Shown here: one piece after another, positions 46,420 to 57,055 of the stretch
How positions within the stretch are numbered: position 1 is the stretch's first letter
Layout: every line of letters begins with the position of its first letter
Source of the DNA: Monodelphis domestica
Lineage: Eukaryota > Chordata > Mammalia > Didelphimorphia > Didelphidae
DNA: 64,000 nucleotides
Direction: 5' to 3'
NCBI RefSeq assembly: GCF_027887165.1
Contig: NC_077227.1
Coordinates: 87,235,735 to 87,299,734, forward strand
Translations under genes and position numbers: made by a program
The notes under the pieces: model-generated
Database searches by the model: none
What the model saw: only the letters and a program-made list of their open reading frames with translations
What the model was told of the DNA's origin: nothing

Positions 46420-46565
46420 ATTCATTAAGCACCTGTTGTATGCCCAGCATGCACTAGGTACTATGGATGACATGCAGTATTAACACATTAACTCATCCCT
46501 CAGGGAGTTCACAGACTAACTGAGAAGATGAGCCACAACTGGGAATCAAAAGGGATAATTTCAGT
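46420..46565 (-). mobile_element. L2 LINE 3' end, antisense
   Basis: Contains 'attcattaagcacctgttgt', 'gcactaggtactatggatga', 'cctcagggagttcacagact'. Confidence 0.7.
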
Positions 46566-46569
46566 GCAA

Positions 46570-46765
46570 CATTAGTAATAACAATAAACACAACTGACAT
46601 TTGTATAGTGCTTTGCTATGAACACTTTTATATAAATCATCTCTTTTAATCTTCGGCGGCACCAACTAAAGATGTTATCCTTTTATGATAAATGAGAAAA
46701 GAGAAACTCAGAAATGAAAACAATTTCCCCCAAAGTCAGTCAGATGTAAGTAGAAGACCTGGAAC
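46570..46765 (-). mobile_element. THER1/MIR SINE, antisense
   Basis: Antisense order: 'tttgtatagtgctttgctat', 'atcatctcttttaatcttcg', 'aatgagaaaagagaaactca'. Confidence 0.65.
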
Positions 46766-47439
46766 ATGAACATGAGACATGAACTTCTATTATGCCCAAA
46801 TAAAGGTAACAATGTAATTCAAATGAATAACTTAGCAGCTCATTTATTTGAAGGTTATATTTCTGGCAATGTTAGACCAGCAGAATGTAGACAGAAAAAC
46901 AAAGTAAGCAAAAAGATCTTCCAGAGGAAAGGGTGAACATAAAGCCTATGCACTTCCTCTATGGGAGAGAGCGATTCACATTTTCTGACTTTCCCTGACA
47001 ATTATATGAAACCTTAGACAGAGAAAGAAGTGGCTACTGAGAGCAAAGAGAGGAAACAAAAGAGCTAACTAGATAAAAAATATAGTAGTTCAAAGCTATT
47101 TAACATAGAGGCAAATAGTTTCTGTTGTCACTGGGTTGATAATCTTGGATCATCATGAAAAGACTGCATTTTGGTCAAAAACATTTCAAATGGGCAAATA
47201 TAAAATATTTGTTCCATCACCATTTCTTAGAGAGGTGAACTGATACAAAATTTTTTTCCCAAATGAAGATCCCCCCAAAAATATCCAAGAAGGGCTGAGG
47301 CCAGGTAAACAAAGATGATAGGCAAAGGCAATATCAGTTTGAGTCAGGGTCCTATGACTGTTCTCTGAAGATGCCACAACCTCAGGTATAGGCACATCTG
47401 AAAGAATAAAAAAGAACTCAAAAATGAATCAAGGACATC
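46766..47439. other. No recognisable feature
   Basis: No family or gene signature. Confidence 0.45.
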
Positions 47440-47960
47440 ACTATTACTAACCTTGTGACTCATAATTATCTCATAAAGGGCTCTCTTAAGGATATATTGA
47501 GTTTCAAAGGCCATTAAGACCTTCAATTGGTAATGTCCAAAGCATAGTCAATGATTTCAAACATGAGCTCAAGAGAGAGACTAGAGCTGATTATAAATCT
47601 GTGAGTCATCTACATAAGGATGATTATTGAATCCGTCAGAGGTGATGAGATCACTAAAAGAATGCAGAGAAGGAGAACAGGGATTTTAGGGTAACCCACA
47701 TATGCTTCTTCCACATCACAAGGGATATGGGTGGTGATCCAGCAAAGAGATTAAGAATGAGTGGGTAGGAGGAAATTGAGGAGAGAACAGTGATTTGAAA
47801 ACAAAATGGAAAGGAAATATCTATAGGAGAGGTAGGCAACAATGGTAAAAAATGGTAAAAAAAAGGAAAAAAGTCAAGAAGGATGAAGACTGAGAAAAAG
47901 TGATCCTTTTTGGACAAAAAAGTTCACTGAGAATATGTATGCCCACAAGAGAATATAGAC
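47440..47960 (-). mobile_element. L2 LINE 5' ORF2 region, antisense
   Basis: Antisense L2: 'tctgtgagtcatctacataa', 'gatgagatcactaaaagaat', 'gatccagcaaagagattaag', 'atgaagactgagaaaaagtg'. It covers the part of L2 coding sequence upstream of the reverse-transcriptase core. Confidence 0.7.
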
Positions 47961-48052
47961 TAGTCATGAAGTGAGAGAGATGGAATGTAAGACAGTCTGA
48001 GAAGCATGCTAAAAATATATTACTATCAAAATATTAATAGAACAAGAAGAAG

Positions 48053-48200
48053 ATAGATCTACATCAGGTGGATTTAAGGAAATACATGGTCAAGACATGT
48101 GTTGAGGTATGGAGGGATTATAATCTATAATACTGGAGAGAAAAAGAGTGATGAGATCACAAATCTCTAGAAATGTAAAAGTACATGTTATATTTACAAG
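48053..48200 (+). repeat. Unassigned dispersed repeat, copy 2
   Basis: Shares 'atggagggattataatct' and a following 'gagtgatgagatcacaaatc' with 41185-41320, in the same order and orientation. Family not recognised. Confidence 0.5.
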
Positions 48201-48299
48201 GGAGGAAAATGGGTACATACATTTACTAAAGCTGCTATCTCTAAATGAGTAAAACTTTAAAAAATAAAATGAAGTACCTAATGGCCGAGTTATAAATAT

Positions 48300-48555
48300 C
48301 CAGAAGTAGCTACATGGCACATTGGATAGACTGCTGAGCCTGAAGTTAGGAAGGCCTATGTACAAATCTGGACTCAGGTACTTACTATCTGTGTGACCCT
48401 GGGTAAATCACTTAACCTCTGTTTTTCTCAGTTTCCTCATCTGTTAAATGGAGAAAATAATGGCACCCATTTATAGGGTTGTTGTGAGGATCAAATGAGA
48501 GAATATTTGTAAAGCACAGTACCTGGTACACAATAGCAACCATATAAATGTTAGA

Positions 48556-48556
<1 letters not shown>
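48300..48556 (+). mobile_element. THER1/MIR SINE
   Basis: Well preserved: 'tggatagactgctgagcctg', 'ctgtgtgaccctgggtaaat', 'tcagtttcctcatctgttaa', 'gggttgttgtgaggatcaaa', 'gtacctggtacacaatagca'. It ends in an ATG microsatellite. Confidence 0.85.

Positions 48557-48595
<39 letters not shown>
48556..48595. repeat. (ATG)n microsatellite
   Basis: Thirteen ATG/GAT units at the 3' end of the adjacent SINE. The minus-strand frame here encodes a run of isoleucines and is an artefact. Confidence 0.97.
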
Positions 48596-49299
48596 CGAAT
48601 CCTCTTGTGTGGAACAGCTAGTACATTCCTCAAAGTTTCTGCTACTGGGATGGATTTCTGAATTCTAGCTAAGCCCCAGGGGGTTGCCAAGCAGTCATGA
48701 AGTATGAATCATGGAAGGATTTCTGAATGAGGTGACTTCTGAGGAAGTTAGTGACTGGGGTGAGATGAAAATCTACTTTTGTGCCAGGTGTCAGAAATCA
48801 TACTAGATGGCAGCTGCTTCAGTTCAGCTCTGTCTGTGGACAAACCTTCCCCTGAATTGCTTCCATTTTTCTTTCATTGGAGACATGCTCAAAATATCCC
48901 ATTTCCTTCCCCATCCCTCCACCCATCCTCATTGCCCTCAATCATTATAAGTCTCCTCTTCAGACTAACAACAGTAAATGTTCTGAACAATTCACAAGTA
49001 TTTGGGCAATGGCCCAAGTTGTTATGATCGTGTGCGTTGATTTTTTTTTTGTTTCCGCCTATTGTGCAGAGCTGCATGTTTATATCCACATACGTTAATA
49101 ACCTAGGAAATGACTTGGTGAGGGGTAGGGAGAATGGGGAAATGAATGAGATGCTCTCTATCTGGTTGACTGACAAGGACCATCAGCAGTTTTAAAAGTC
49201 AACAAACCCAAAACAAGCCCTAATGAACACTAGTTTTTTTTTTTCTGCCTCTATATTTATCAGTAGTGCCACAGAAATCAATTATTAATTTAACAATCA
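48596..49299. other. No recognisable feature
   Basis: Several overlapping frames (48779-49027, 48877-49098, 48889-49176) fall here, but none has a motif or homology I can name. Confidence 0.45.
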
Positions 49300-49615
49300 T
49301 TAATTAAACACCTACTATTCAATTTAATGCTATCCAACAAACATTTTTTTAAAGCACCAACTATGTGTAATACATCCTGTAGGGCTTGGGAGGGAAACAA
49401 AAATATGGTCTACAGCTGCATGAACTTGACAATCCAGCAAGAAAATATTCCCACAGTAGGGAATAAGGTACACGTATGCTAAAAATAGAATGAAAAAGGT
49501 ACATTGGAAACATGTACTATATATGGCCCTAGAAATAAAATACTATTTCTGACTAGGTATTCAGAGAAGGCTTCATGGAGGAAGTAGCATTTAACCTGAA
49601 GGGTGGAATGGATTT
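49300..49615 (-). mobile_element. L2 LINE, antisense
   Basis: Contains 'ccaacaaacatttttttaaa', 'gcaccaactatgtgtaatac', 'agaaggcttcatggaggaag'. Confidence 0.7.
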
Positions 49616-49617
49616 GT

Positions 49618-49795
49618 ATTTTTTTAAATCCTTACCTTATGTCTTGGAATGAATACTAGGTTCTCAGCATTTGGGAGTAAATGACTTCTCCAAGCTCACA
49701 CAGGTAGAGCGTTTCTGAGGTCATATTTGAACCCAGGACCACCCACCCCCAGATCTGACTTTTTTTTCTTCCACCAAGCCACCTATAGATTGAAT
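49618..49795 (-). mobile_element. SINE1/Mon-type SINE, antisense
   Basis: Antisense order: 'taaatccttaccttatgtct', 'aatgacttctccaagctcac', 'tgaacccaggaccacccacc', 'ccaccaagccacctatag'. Confidence 0.8.
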
Positions 49796-49837
49796 TTTCA
49801 AAGGCAAATAAGACATATCCTCTGTTCTCATGGAGTT

Positions 49838-49990
49838 TAGTGAGCCAATCAGCCAGTAAGCATTTAAGTGCCTACTATGGGCCAAGCACTGGGCTAAGTT
49901 CTGCAGACACCAAAAGAAGCAAAAGACAGTCCCTGACTTCAAGAAGCTTAAACTCCAATAGGGGAGACAATAAGCATACAATTATATACA
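49838..49990 (-). mobile_element. L2 LINE 3' end, antisense
   Basis: Contains 'agtaagcatttaagtgccta', 'gccaagcactgggctaagtt', 'tccctgacttcaagaagctt'. It may continue beyond the L1 at 56606. Confidence 0.8.
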
Positions 49991-50004
49991 AACTGCTATA
50001 TATT

Positions 50005-50155
50005 GGGGAGTAGGTGACTCTGTGTATTGAAAGTCAGGCCTAAAAATTGGAGTCCTGGGTTTAAATTTGGCCTCAGATACTGTCTAGCTACATGACCCTG
50101 GGTAAGTCACTTAGCCCTTACTGTTCTTCCAGACAGAAAATAAGGGTTAAAAAAA
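50005..50155 (+). mobile_element. SINE1/Mon-type SINE
   Basis: Sense order: 'agtcctgggtttaaatttgg', 'cctcagatactgtctagcta', 'catgaccctgggtaagtcac', then a shortened body and 'agggttaaaaaaaa' tail. Confidence 0.75.
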
Positions 50156-50166
50156 AGAGTATAAGG

Positions 50167-50181
50167 CCAGGAATAAGTTTT
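50167..50181. repeat. Target-site duplication of L1 copy A, 3' side
   Basis: 'ccaggaataagtttt' here and at 56591-56605. It merges with the L1 poly-A tail (T-run on this strand), so the inner boundary is uncertain by a few bases. Confidence 0.92.
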
Positions 50182-50551
50182 TTTTTTTTAAATATTATTT
50201 TATTTGGTCGTTTTCATACATTATTCACTGGAAACAAAGATTGTTTTCTTTTCCTCCCCTCCCCTCCCCCCCCCCCCCCCCCGCCTTTCCCTCTCCCATA
50301 GCCGACGCATGATTCCACTGGTTGTCACATGTGTTCTTGACTCGAACCCATTTCCCTGTTGTTGGAGTTTGCATTATAGTGTTCATTTAGAGTCTCTCCT
50401 CAGTCTTATCTCCTCCAACCCTGTAGTCAAGCAGTTGCTTTTCAGCGGTGTTTTTACTCCCACAGTTTATCCTCTGCTTGTGGGTAGTATTTTTTTTTTT
50501 AGATCCCTGCAGATTGTTCAGGGATTGCATTGATACTAATGGAGAAGTCCA
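50182..50551 (-). other. L1 copy A 3' UTR
   Basis: In sense it holds a 'gtgggagtaaaaacaccgct' segment, a long G-run (C-run at about 50262-50282 on the plus strand), an AATAAA signal (about 50195-50201) and the A-tail. The G-run is a typical L1 3' UTR feature and a possible G-quadruplex. The tail at 2447-2700 is another copy of this UTR. Confidence 0.88.
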
Positions 50552-53500
50552 TCACCTTCGATTGTACCACAATGTATCAGTCTCTGTGTACAGTGTTTTC
50601 CTGGTTCTGCTCCTCTCGCTCTGCATTAATTCCTGGAGGTTGTTCCAGTCTCCATGGAACTTCTCCACTTTATTATTCCTTTTAGCACAATAGTATTCCA
50701 TCACCAACATATACCACAATTTGTTCAGCCATTCCCCAATTGAAGGGCATCCCCTCATTTTCCAATTTTTGGCCACCACAAAGAGCGCAGCTATGAATAT
50801 TTTTGTACAAGTCTTTTTGTCCATTATCTCTTTGGGGTACAAGCCCAGCAGTGCTATGGCTGGATCAAAGGGCAGGCAGTCTTTTATTGCCCTTTGGACA
50901 TAGTTCCAAATTGCCCTCCAGAATGGTTGGATCAATTCACAACTCCACCAGCAATGAATCAATGTCCCCACTTTGCCACATCCCCTCCAGCATTCATTAC
51001 TTTCCTTTGCTGTTATGTTAGCCAATCTGCTAGGTGTGAGATGATACCTCAGAGTTGTTTTGATTTGCATCTCTCTGATTATAAGAGATGTAGAGCACTT
51101 TTTCATGTGCTTATTAATAGTTTTGATTTCTTTGGCTGAGAATTGCCTGTTCATGTCCCTTGCCCATTTGTCAATTGGAGAATGGCTTGATTTTTTGTAC
51201 AATTGATTTAGTTCTTTATAAATTTTAGTAATTAAACCCTTGTCAGAGGTTTTTATGAAGATTGTTTCCCAATTTGTTGCTACCCTTCTGATTTTGGTTA
51301 CATTGGTTTTGTTTGTACAAAAACTTTTTAATTTGATGTAATCCAGATTATTTATTTTGCATTTTGTAACTCTTTCTAATTCTTGCTTGGTTTTGAAGTA
51401 TTTCCCTTCCCAAAGGTCTGACATGTATACTATTCTGTGTTCGCCTAATTTTCTTATAGTTTCCTTCTTTATGTTCAAGTCATTCATCCATTTTGAATTT
51501 ATCTTGGTGTAGGGTGTGAGGTGTTGATCTAAGCCTAATCTTTCCCACACTGTCCTCCAATTTTCCCAACAGTTTTTATGAAATAGTGGATTTTTGTCCC
51601 AAAAGCTGGGATCTTTGGGTTTGTCATATACTGTCTTGCTGAGGTTGCTTGCCCCCAGTCTATTCCACTGATCCTCCTTTCTGTCTCTTAGCCAGTACCA
51701 AATTGATTTGATGACCGCTGCTTTATAATATAGTCTGAGATCTGGGACTGCAAGACCCCCTTCCTTTGTGTTTTTTTTCATTAATTCCCTGGATATCCTT
51801 GATCTTTTGTTCTTCCAAATGAACTTTGTTATGTTTTTTTCTAAATCAGTAAAAAAAAATTTTTGGAAGTTCCATGGGTATGGCACTAAATAGATAGATG
51901 AGTTTGGGTAGGATGGTCATTTTTATTATATTGGCTCGTCCTACCCATGAGCAGTTAATGTTCTTCCAATTGTTCAAGTCTAGTTTTAGTTGTGTGGAAA
52001 GTGTTTTGTAGTTGTGTTCATATAGATCCTGTGTTTGTCTCGGGAGATAGATTTCTAAGTATTTTATTTTGTCTTGGGTAATTTTGAATGGGATTTCTCT
52101 TTCTAGTTCTTGCTGCTGAGCTGTGTTGGAATTATATAGAAATGCTGATGACTTATGTGGGTTTATTTTGTATCCTGCAACTTTGCTAAAGTTGTTGATT
52201 ATTTCAATTAGCTTTTTGGTTGAGTCTCTAGGATTCTTTAAGTAGACCATCATGTCATCTGCAAAGAGTGATAATTTGGTCTCCTCCTTGCCTATTTTGA
52301 TGCCTTCAATTTCTTTTTCTTCTCTAATTGCTACTGCTAGTGTTTCTAATACAATGTCAAATAATAGAGGTGATAATGGGCATCCTTGTTTCACTCCTGA
52401 TCTTAATGGGAATGGGTTTAGTTTATCCCCATTGCAGATGATATTAGCTGATGGTTTTAGATATATACTGTTTATTATTTTTAGGAATGACCCTTCTATT
52501 CCTATGCTTTCTAGTGTTTTTAGTAGGAATGGGTGTTGTATTTTATCAAAGGCTTTTTCTGCATCTATTGAGATAATCATGTGATTCTTGTTGGTTTGCT
52601 TGTTGATGTGGTCAATTATGTGGATAGTTTTCCTAATGTTGAACCAGCCCTGCATCCCTGGTATGAATCCTACTTGATCATGGTGGATGACCCTTCTAAT
52701 CACTTGCTGGAGTCTTTTTGCTAGTATCCTATTTAAGATTTTTGCATCTATATTCATTAGGGAGATTGGCCTATAGTTTTCTTTCTCTGTTTTTGGCCTG
52801 CCTGGCTTTGGAATTAGTACCATGCTTGTGTCATAAAAGGAGTTTGGTAGGACTCCCTCTTTGCTTATTATGTCAAATAGTTTGTGTAATATTGGGGTTA
52901 ACTGTTCTCTGAATGTTTGATAGAATTCACTGGTGAATCCATCAGGCCCTGGGGATTTTTTCTTAGGCAGTTCTTTGATGGCTTGATGGATTTCAATTTC
53001 TGATATGGGATTATTTAAGAAAACTATTTCTTCTTCTGTTAGTCTAGGCAATTTATATTTTTGTAAATATTCATCCATATCACCTAGGTTGGTATATTTA
53101 TTGCCATATAGTTGGGCAAAGTAGTTTTTAATGATTGCCTTAATTTCCTCTTCATTTGAGGTGAGATCCCCCTTTTCATCCTTGATACTATTAATTTGCC
53201 TTTCTTCTTTCCTTTTTTTAATTAAATTAACCAGTACTTTGTCTATTTTGTCTGTTTTTTCAAAGTACCAGCTTCTAGTCTTGTTTATTAGCTCAATAGT
53301 TCTGTCACTTTCTATTTTATTAATTTCTCCCTTAATTTTTAGGATCTCTAGTATGGTTTTCTTCTGGGGGTTTTTAATTTGTTCATTCTCAAGTTTTTTT
53401 ATTTGCATTTCCAATTCCTTGGTCTCTGTCCTCCCTAATTTGTTAATATATGTACTCAGGGATATGAATTTTCCTCTAAGTACTGCCTTGGCTGCATCCC

Positions 53501-54359
53501 ATAAGGTTTGAAAGGATGTTTCGCCGTTGTCATTTTCTTCAACGAAATTGTTAATTGTTTCTATGATTTCTTCTCTAACTATCCGATTTTGGAGTATCAT
53601 GTTATTTAATTTCCAATTAATTTTTGATTTGGGTCTCCATGTACCCTTGCCGATCAATATTTTAATTGCCTTGTGATCTGAAAAGGCTGCAGTTAATATT
53701 TCTGCTTTTCTGCATTTAAGTGCCATGTTTCTATGACCTAGTGTATGATCTATTTTTGTGAATGTGCCATGTGGTGCTGAAAAGAAGGTGTATTCTTTTT
53801 TGTCCCTATTTATTTTTCTCCATATGTCTATTAATTCTAATTTTTCTAAGATTTCATTCACCTCTTTTACCTCATTCTTATTTATTTTTTGATTTGATTT
53901 ATCTAAATTTGATAGTGGTTGGTTCAAGTCTCCCACTAATATGGTTTTACTGTCTAATTCCTCCTTCAATTCTCCTAGTTTCTCTATTAAAAATTTGGAT
54001 GCTATACCATTTGGTGCATACATGTTGATTAGTGATATTTCCTCATTGTCTATATTTCCTTTTAGCAGAATATATTTACCTTCCCTGTCCCTTTTGATCA
54101 GGTCTATTTGTACTTTGGCTTTGTCAGATATCATGATTGCAACTCCTGCCTTCTTTCTATCGGTTGAGGCCCAAAAGGTCTTACTCCAACCTTTAATTCT
54201 AACCTTGTGAGTGTCAACCCGTCTCATATGTGTTTCTTGAAGACAACATATGGTAGGGTTTTGTGTTCTAATCCAATCTGCTATTTGTCTGCGTTTTATG
54301 GGTGAGTTCATCCCATTCACGTTCAAAGTTATGATTGTTATTTGTGGATTCGCTGGCAT
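50552..54359 (-). pseudogene. L1 copy A ORF2 (endonuclease-reverse transcriptase), one frameshift
   Basis: ORF2p nicks target DNA and reverse-transcribes L1 RNA at the nick. Starting at 54359, the N-terminal endonuclease shows NVNG (13-16), QETH with catalytic Glu42, and SDHK with Asp228-His229. The reverse transcriptase shows PGPDGF, LIPKPG and the catalytic FADD at about 699-702. The C-terminus keeps a Cys-rich CxxxC...HCWWSC motif. The first 837 codons are open to a stop at 51846. The rest is open in another frame to 50552. The shift (one extra base or two lost) falls near the A9 run on the plus strand at 51851-51859. Total length equals about 1268 residues, close to the usual L1 size. No internal stop was seen apart from the one caused by the shift. 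Confidence 0.95.
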
Positions 54360-55042
54360 TTTGATGTCTTCCCCTAGTTCTGACCTTTCTTCTTTAGCTT
54401 TCTCCTTTTGAACCAGTGATTTACTTTAGGTCAGTCCCCCTAGTCCCCTCCCTTGAGATGCTTCCCTTTCTAGCCCCTCCCTTTTTATGCTCCCTTCCCC
54501 TCCCCCCTCTCCTTCCCTCCCTTTTTGTACTCCCTCCCCCCCCCTCCTTGATTTTCCTTTCTTTCTTACCCTGTTGGATAAGATAGAATTCAGGATCCCA
54601 CTGGATCTAGATGTTCTTCCCTCTCAGATTTGATTTCACTGAGAGTAAGGTTTAAGTAATTCCACTTCACGCTCTCTTCCTCTCCTTCTCATATGAGAGT
54701 TCTTCCCCTCCCCTTCCCATGTGTATCTTTATATGGGAAAGTTTATTCTATTGATTCCCCCCCTATTTCTTGAAGTTAATCTTAGTATTATCACGGTTCC
54801 CCCTTCCCTTTTCCTTTTTTTGCCCCAACTTTCCCCAAATCTTCTTAATTCCCCAATCTTTCCCTATGCATGTTTCTTCTAACTACTCTTATGATGATAC
54901 AATTTATAAGAGTTCCACAAAACATTTTCCCCACATATTAATATATATAATTAGATGTAAATGTAGTCCTTATAGAAGGGAGTTTGGCTTAAAGAGAAAG
55001 ATAAGATTTATCTCCTTTTCCCTTTCTTTCATATTTACCTTT
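54360..55042 (-). other. L1 copy A inter-ORF spacer
   Basis: 683 bases separate ORF1 and ORF2. In sense the spacer is strongly purine-rich with G-runs (plus-strand C-runs at about 54430-54550). It is homologous to the 531-base spacer of copy B. Human L1 has a spacer of only about 60 bases, so this is a family trait. Confidence 0.85.
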
Positions 55043-56027
55043 TCATGTTTCTCTTGCTTTCTGTGCTTGGATATCGAACTTTCCACAGAGCTCTGGTCTT
55101 TTCTTAGCAAATGCTTGGAAATCTTCTATTTTGTTGAATGCCCATACTTTCCCCTGGAAGTATATAGTCAGTTTTGCTGGGTAGTTGATTCTTGGTTGGA
55201 GACCCAGCTCTCTTGCCTTTCTAAATATCGTGTTCCATGCTTTGCGGTCTCTTAGTGTATTAGCCGCTAAGTCGTGTGTGATCCTTATGGGAGCCCCCTT
55301 ATATCTGAAGCTCTTCTTCTTGGCTTCTTGTAGGATTTTCTCCTTTACTTGGAAGCTCTTGAATTTGGCAATTACATTCCTAGGCATTGTCTTTTGGGGA
55401 TTTAGTATAGAAGGTGTTCTATGAATCCTTTCTATTTCTATTTTGCCCCCTTGCTCCAGAACGTGGGGGCAATTTTCTTTTATAATCTCCTCTAGAATAA
55501 AATCCAATTTGTTGTTTACCTCTGGTTTTTCTGGGAGACCGATGATACGGAGATTTTCTCGTCTTCCTCTGTTCTCCAGGTCCGTGACCTTCTCAGTGAG
55601 ATATTTTCTGTTTTCTTCCAATTCATTAATTATTTGGGTTTGCTTTATTGATTCTTGCTGTTTTATCATCTCACTTTCTTCGAGGTCCTTAATTCTGGTC
55701 ATTAGGGACTGGATTTGCTTTTCAGCCTTGTCTGCCCTTGTATTGGATGCTTCGAGTTCTTTTTCCAATTGAGCAGTCTTATCTGTCAGACAGCTGATCT
55801 CTTTCTCCCATTTTTCTTTTCCAGAAGGTTTCCATCTTTTGGATAAGTTCCAGTTTGAGATCTTCCAGAGCTTGTTGATAGTTTCCATTTTGGGAGGCGT
55901 GTTCTGAATTTTTTTGGATTTCCTCCTCATTCTCCTCTTTTCCTTGGGTACTTCCACCATAAAAGTTTTCAATAGTCACTTTTTTCCCTTTCTTCCTGGA
56001 GGCTTGATTTTGGGCCAAGTGGGCCAT
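55043..56027 (-). pseudogene. L1 copy A ORF1 (RNA-binding chaperone), one frameshift
   Basis: ORF1p forms trimers on L1 RNA. The true start is the ATG at 56027, because its N-terminus (MAHLAQNQASRKK..., then an NFYGGSTQ-type stretch) matches copy B's start region. The frame stops after 82 codons at 55779. The remainder is open in a second frame down to 55043. Comparison with copy B places the shift near 55810-55820, inside short A-runs. After it come a coiled coil, the conserved ENRGRRENLRIIGLPEKPE block at the RRM start, and the C-terminal domain with AWNTIFRKARELGLQPRINY. A 309-codon frame from 55972 is an artefact of the shift. Total about 328 codons. Confidence 0.93.
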
Positions 56028-56590
56028 CCCTTTGGTGGTTTTATTTCCCTTTCCTTTTTGGTCTGGGGTCTGGGTTATAAGAGCGGTTTTTCTGTGAATT
56101 TAGGTTGCTTCAGACTAGTTCTTCCCAGCCTCCGAGCCCAGGTATTCAGCTCCGCCCAGATAATCAGCGCGCGTTGTTCAGCGCAGCCCGCACTGAGTCC
56201 AGGTCCGCTGGATTCTCCAGTAAAAGCACCCTGAGACGTTTTTTTCCTGGCAGTCCCCAGATCCCAAGGACCCTGGAGTGCCCCCCCAGACAGAGACGCT
56301 CCCCACTCACTCGCTGTCCTGGTGAGCGCTCAGGTAGCTCACTCTGGTTTAGTGGGGGAGGTGGGGTGGGGGAAGGGCGGCTCAGTTCACTTTTCTGTGC
56401 AAGCTTTTCCTTCTTGTTTTAGTGTGGAAATGTTCAAGCCCCACATACCTTTGCCTCTGTGGGGTACTGGGGAGTCCTTCTGTTCCTCCAAAGGTGATTT
56501 TATGCTCCTTTGATGTAGTCTATTTCGTTCGGTGCTGGGGAGAGGAAGCGTGCCGCGTCTAGATTGCAGCCATGATTACCCGGAAGTCCC
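56028..56590 (-). promoter_or_regulatory. L1 copy A 5' UTR (internal promoter region)
   Basis: 563 bases upstream of ORF1, much richer in GC and CpG than the surroundings (for example near 56168). L1 5' UTRs carry an internal RNA polymerase II promoter, so this is the likely promoter, by family knowledge. Apart from the first dozen bases it does not resemble the copy B 5' UTR. Confidence 0.8.
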
Positions 56591-56605
56591 CCAGGAATAA
56601 GTTTT
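56591..56605. repeat. Target-site duplication of L1 copy A, 5' side
   Basis: 'ccaggaataagtttt', identical to 50167-50181. The next bases are AAGAC, giving a sense-strand cut site of TT/AAAA. Confidence 0.95.
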
Positions 56606-56760
56606 AAGACTAGAAGTTAGTTTGAGGAGGAGATGGGTTGACTGGATTCTGAAGTGTTCTGAATGCCAAACAGTAGATTTTGTATTTAATGCTGGAAGTG
56701 ATAGAAAGCCACTGAATATTATCGAGTTTGTAGTCTAGTAGGGGAAGGAGGCACGATAAG
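56606..56760 (-). mobile_element. L2 LINE, antisense
   Basis: Contains 'gtatttaatgctggaagtga', 'tagaaagccactgaatatta', 'gtagtctagtaggggaagga'. It may be the continuation of the L2 at 49838-49990, split by the SINE and L1 copy A. Confidence 0.65.
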
Positions 56761-56844
56761 GACCTATTAGCTACAAATGCTCCAATGTTTATAGCACTTT
56801 AAAGTTTGCAAAATGCTTTGCATATATCTTATTTGATCATTTTT

Positions 56845-57055
56845 GTTGTTCTGTCTTTCAGTCATTTTGACTCTTTATGACCTCATTGTCCCTAACATGC
56901 CAATACTATCCAAGAGGGTTTCTTGACAAAGATACTGGAGTGATTTACCATTTCCTTCCCCAGTGGATTAAGGCAAGCAGAGTTCAAGTGACTTGCCCAG
57001 GGTCACACAGAGAGTAAACATTACTCTATCCATTGTACCTCTTAGTTGCCCTACT
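56845..57055 (-). mobile_element. MAR1/WSINE-type SINE, antisense
   Basis: Antisense order: 'cattttgactctttatgacc', 'tttcttgacaaagatactgg', 'agtgacttgcccagggtcac', 'ctctatccattgtacctctt'. It sits at the end of a short THER1/MIR-like piece (about 56775-56840). Confidence 0.85.

Larger units (their letters stand above)
50182..56590 (-). mobile_element. Full-length L1 retrotransposon, copy A
   Basis: A complete L1 of about 6.4 kb: 5' UTR (56028-56590), ORF1 (55043-56027), spacer (54360-55042), ORF2 (50552-54359), 3' UTR and poly-A. The sense-strand 5' end reads 'gggacttccgg', the same as copy B. A 15-bp target duplication flanks it, with the sense-strand junction TT/AAAA expected for L1 endonuclease. 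Only two single-base-type frameshifts spoil it, so it inserted recently compared with every other L1 here apart from copy B and the 2447 tail. The neighbouring SINE and L2 sequence was its target. Confidence 0.96.

Noticed and set aside
52252..54210. Plus-strand frames of 64-126 codons opposite L1 ORF2
   Set aside because: Antisense shadows of ORF2; hydrophobic because the A-rich sense strand reads as T-rich.
54770..55772. Plus-strand frames of 79-161 codons opposite copy A
   Set aside because: They are antisense shadows of L1 ORF1 and its spacer, with no independent motif.
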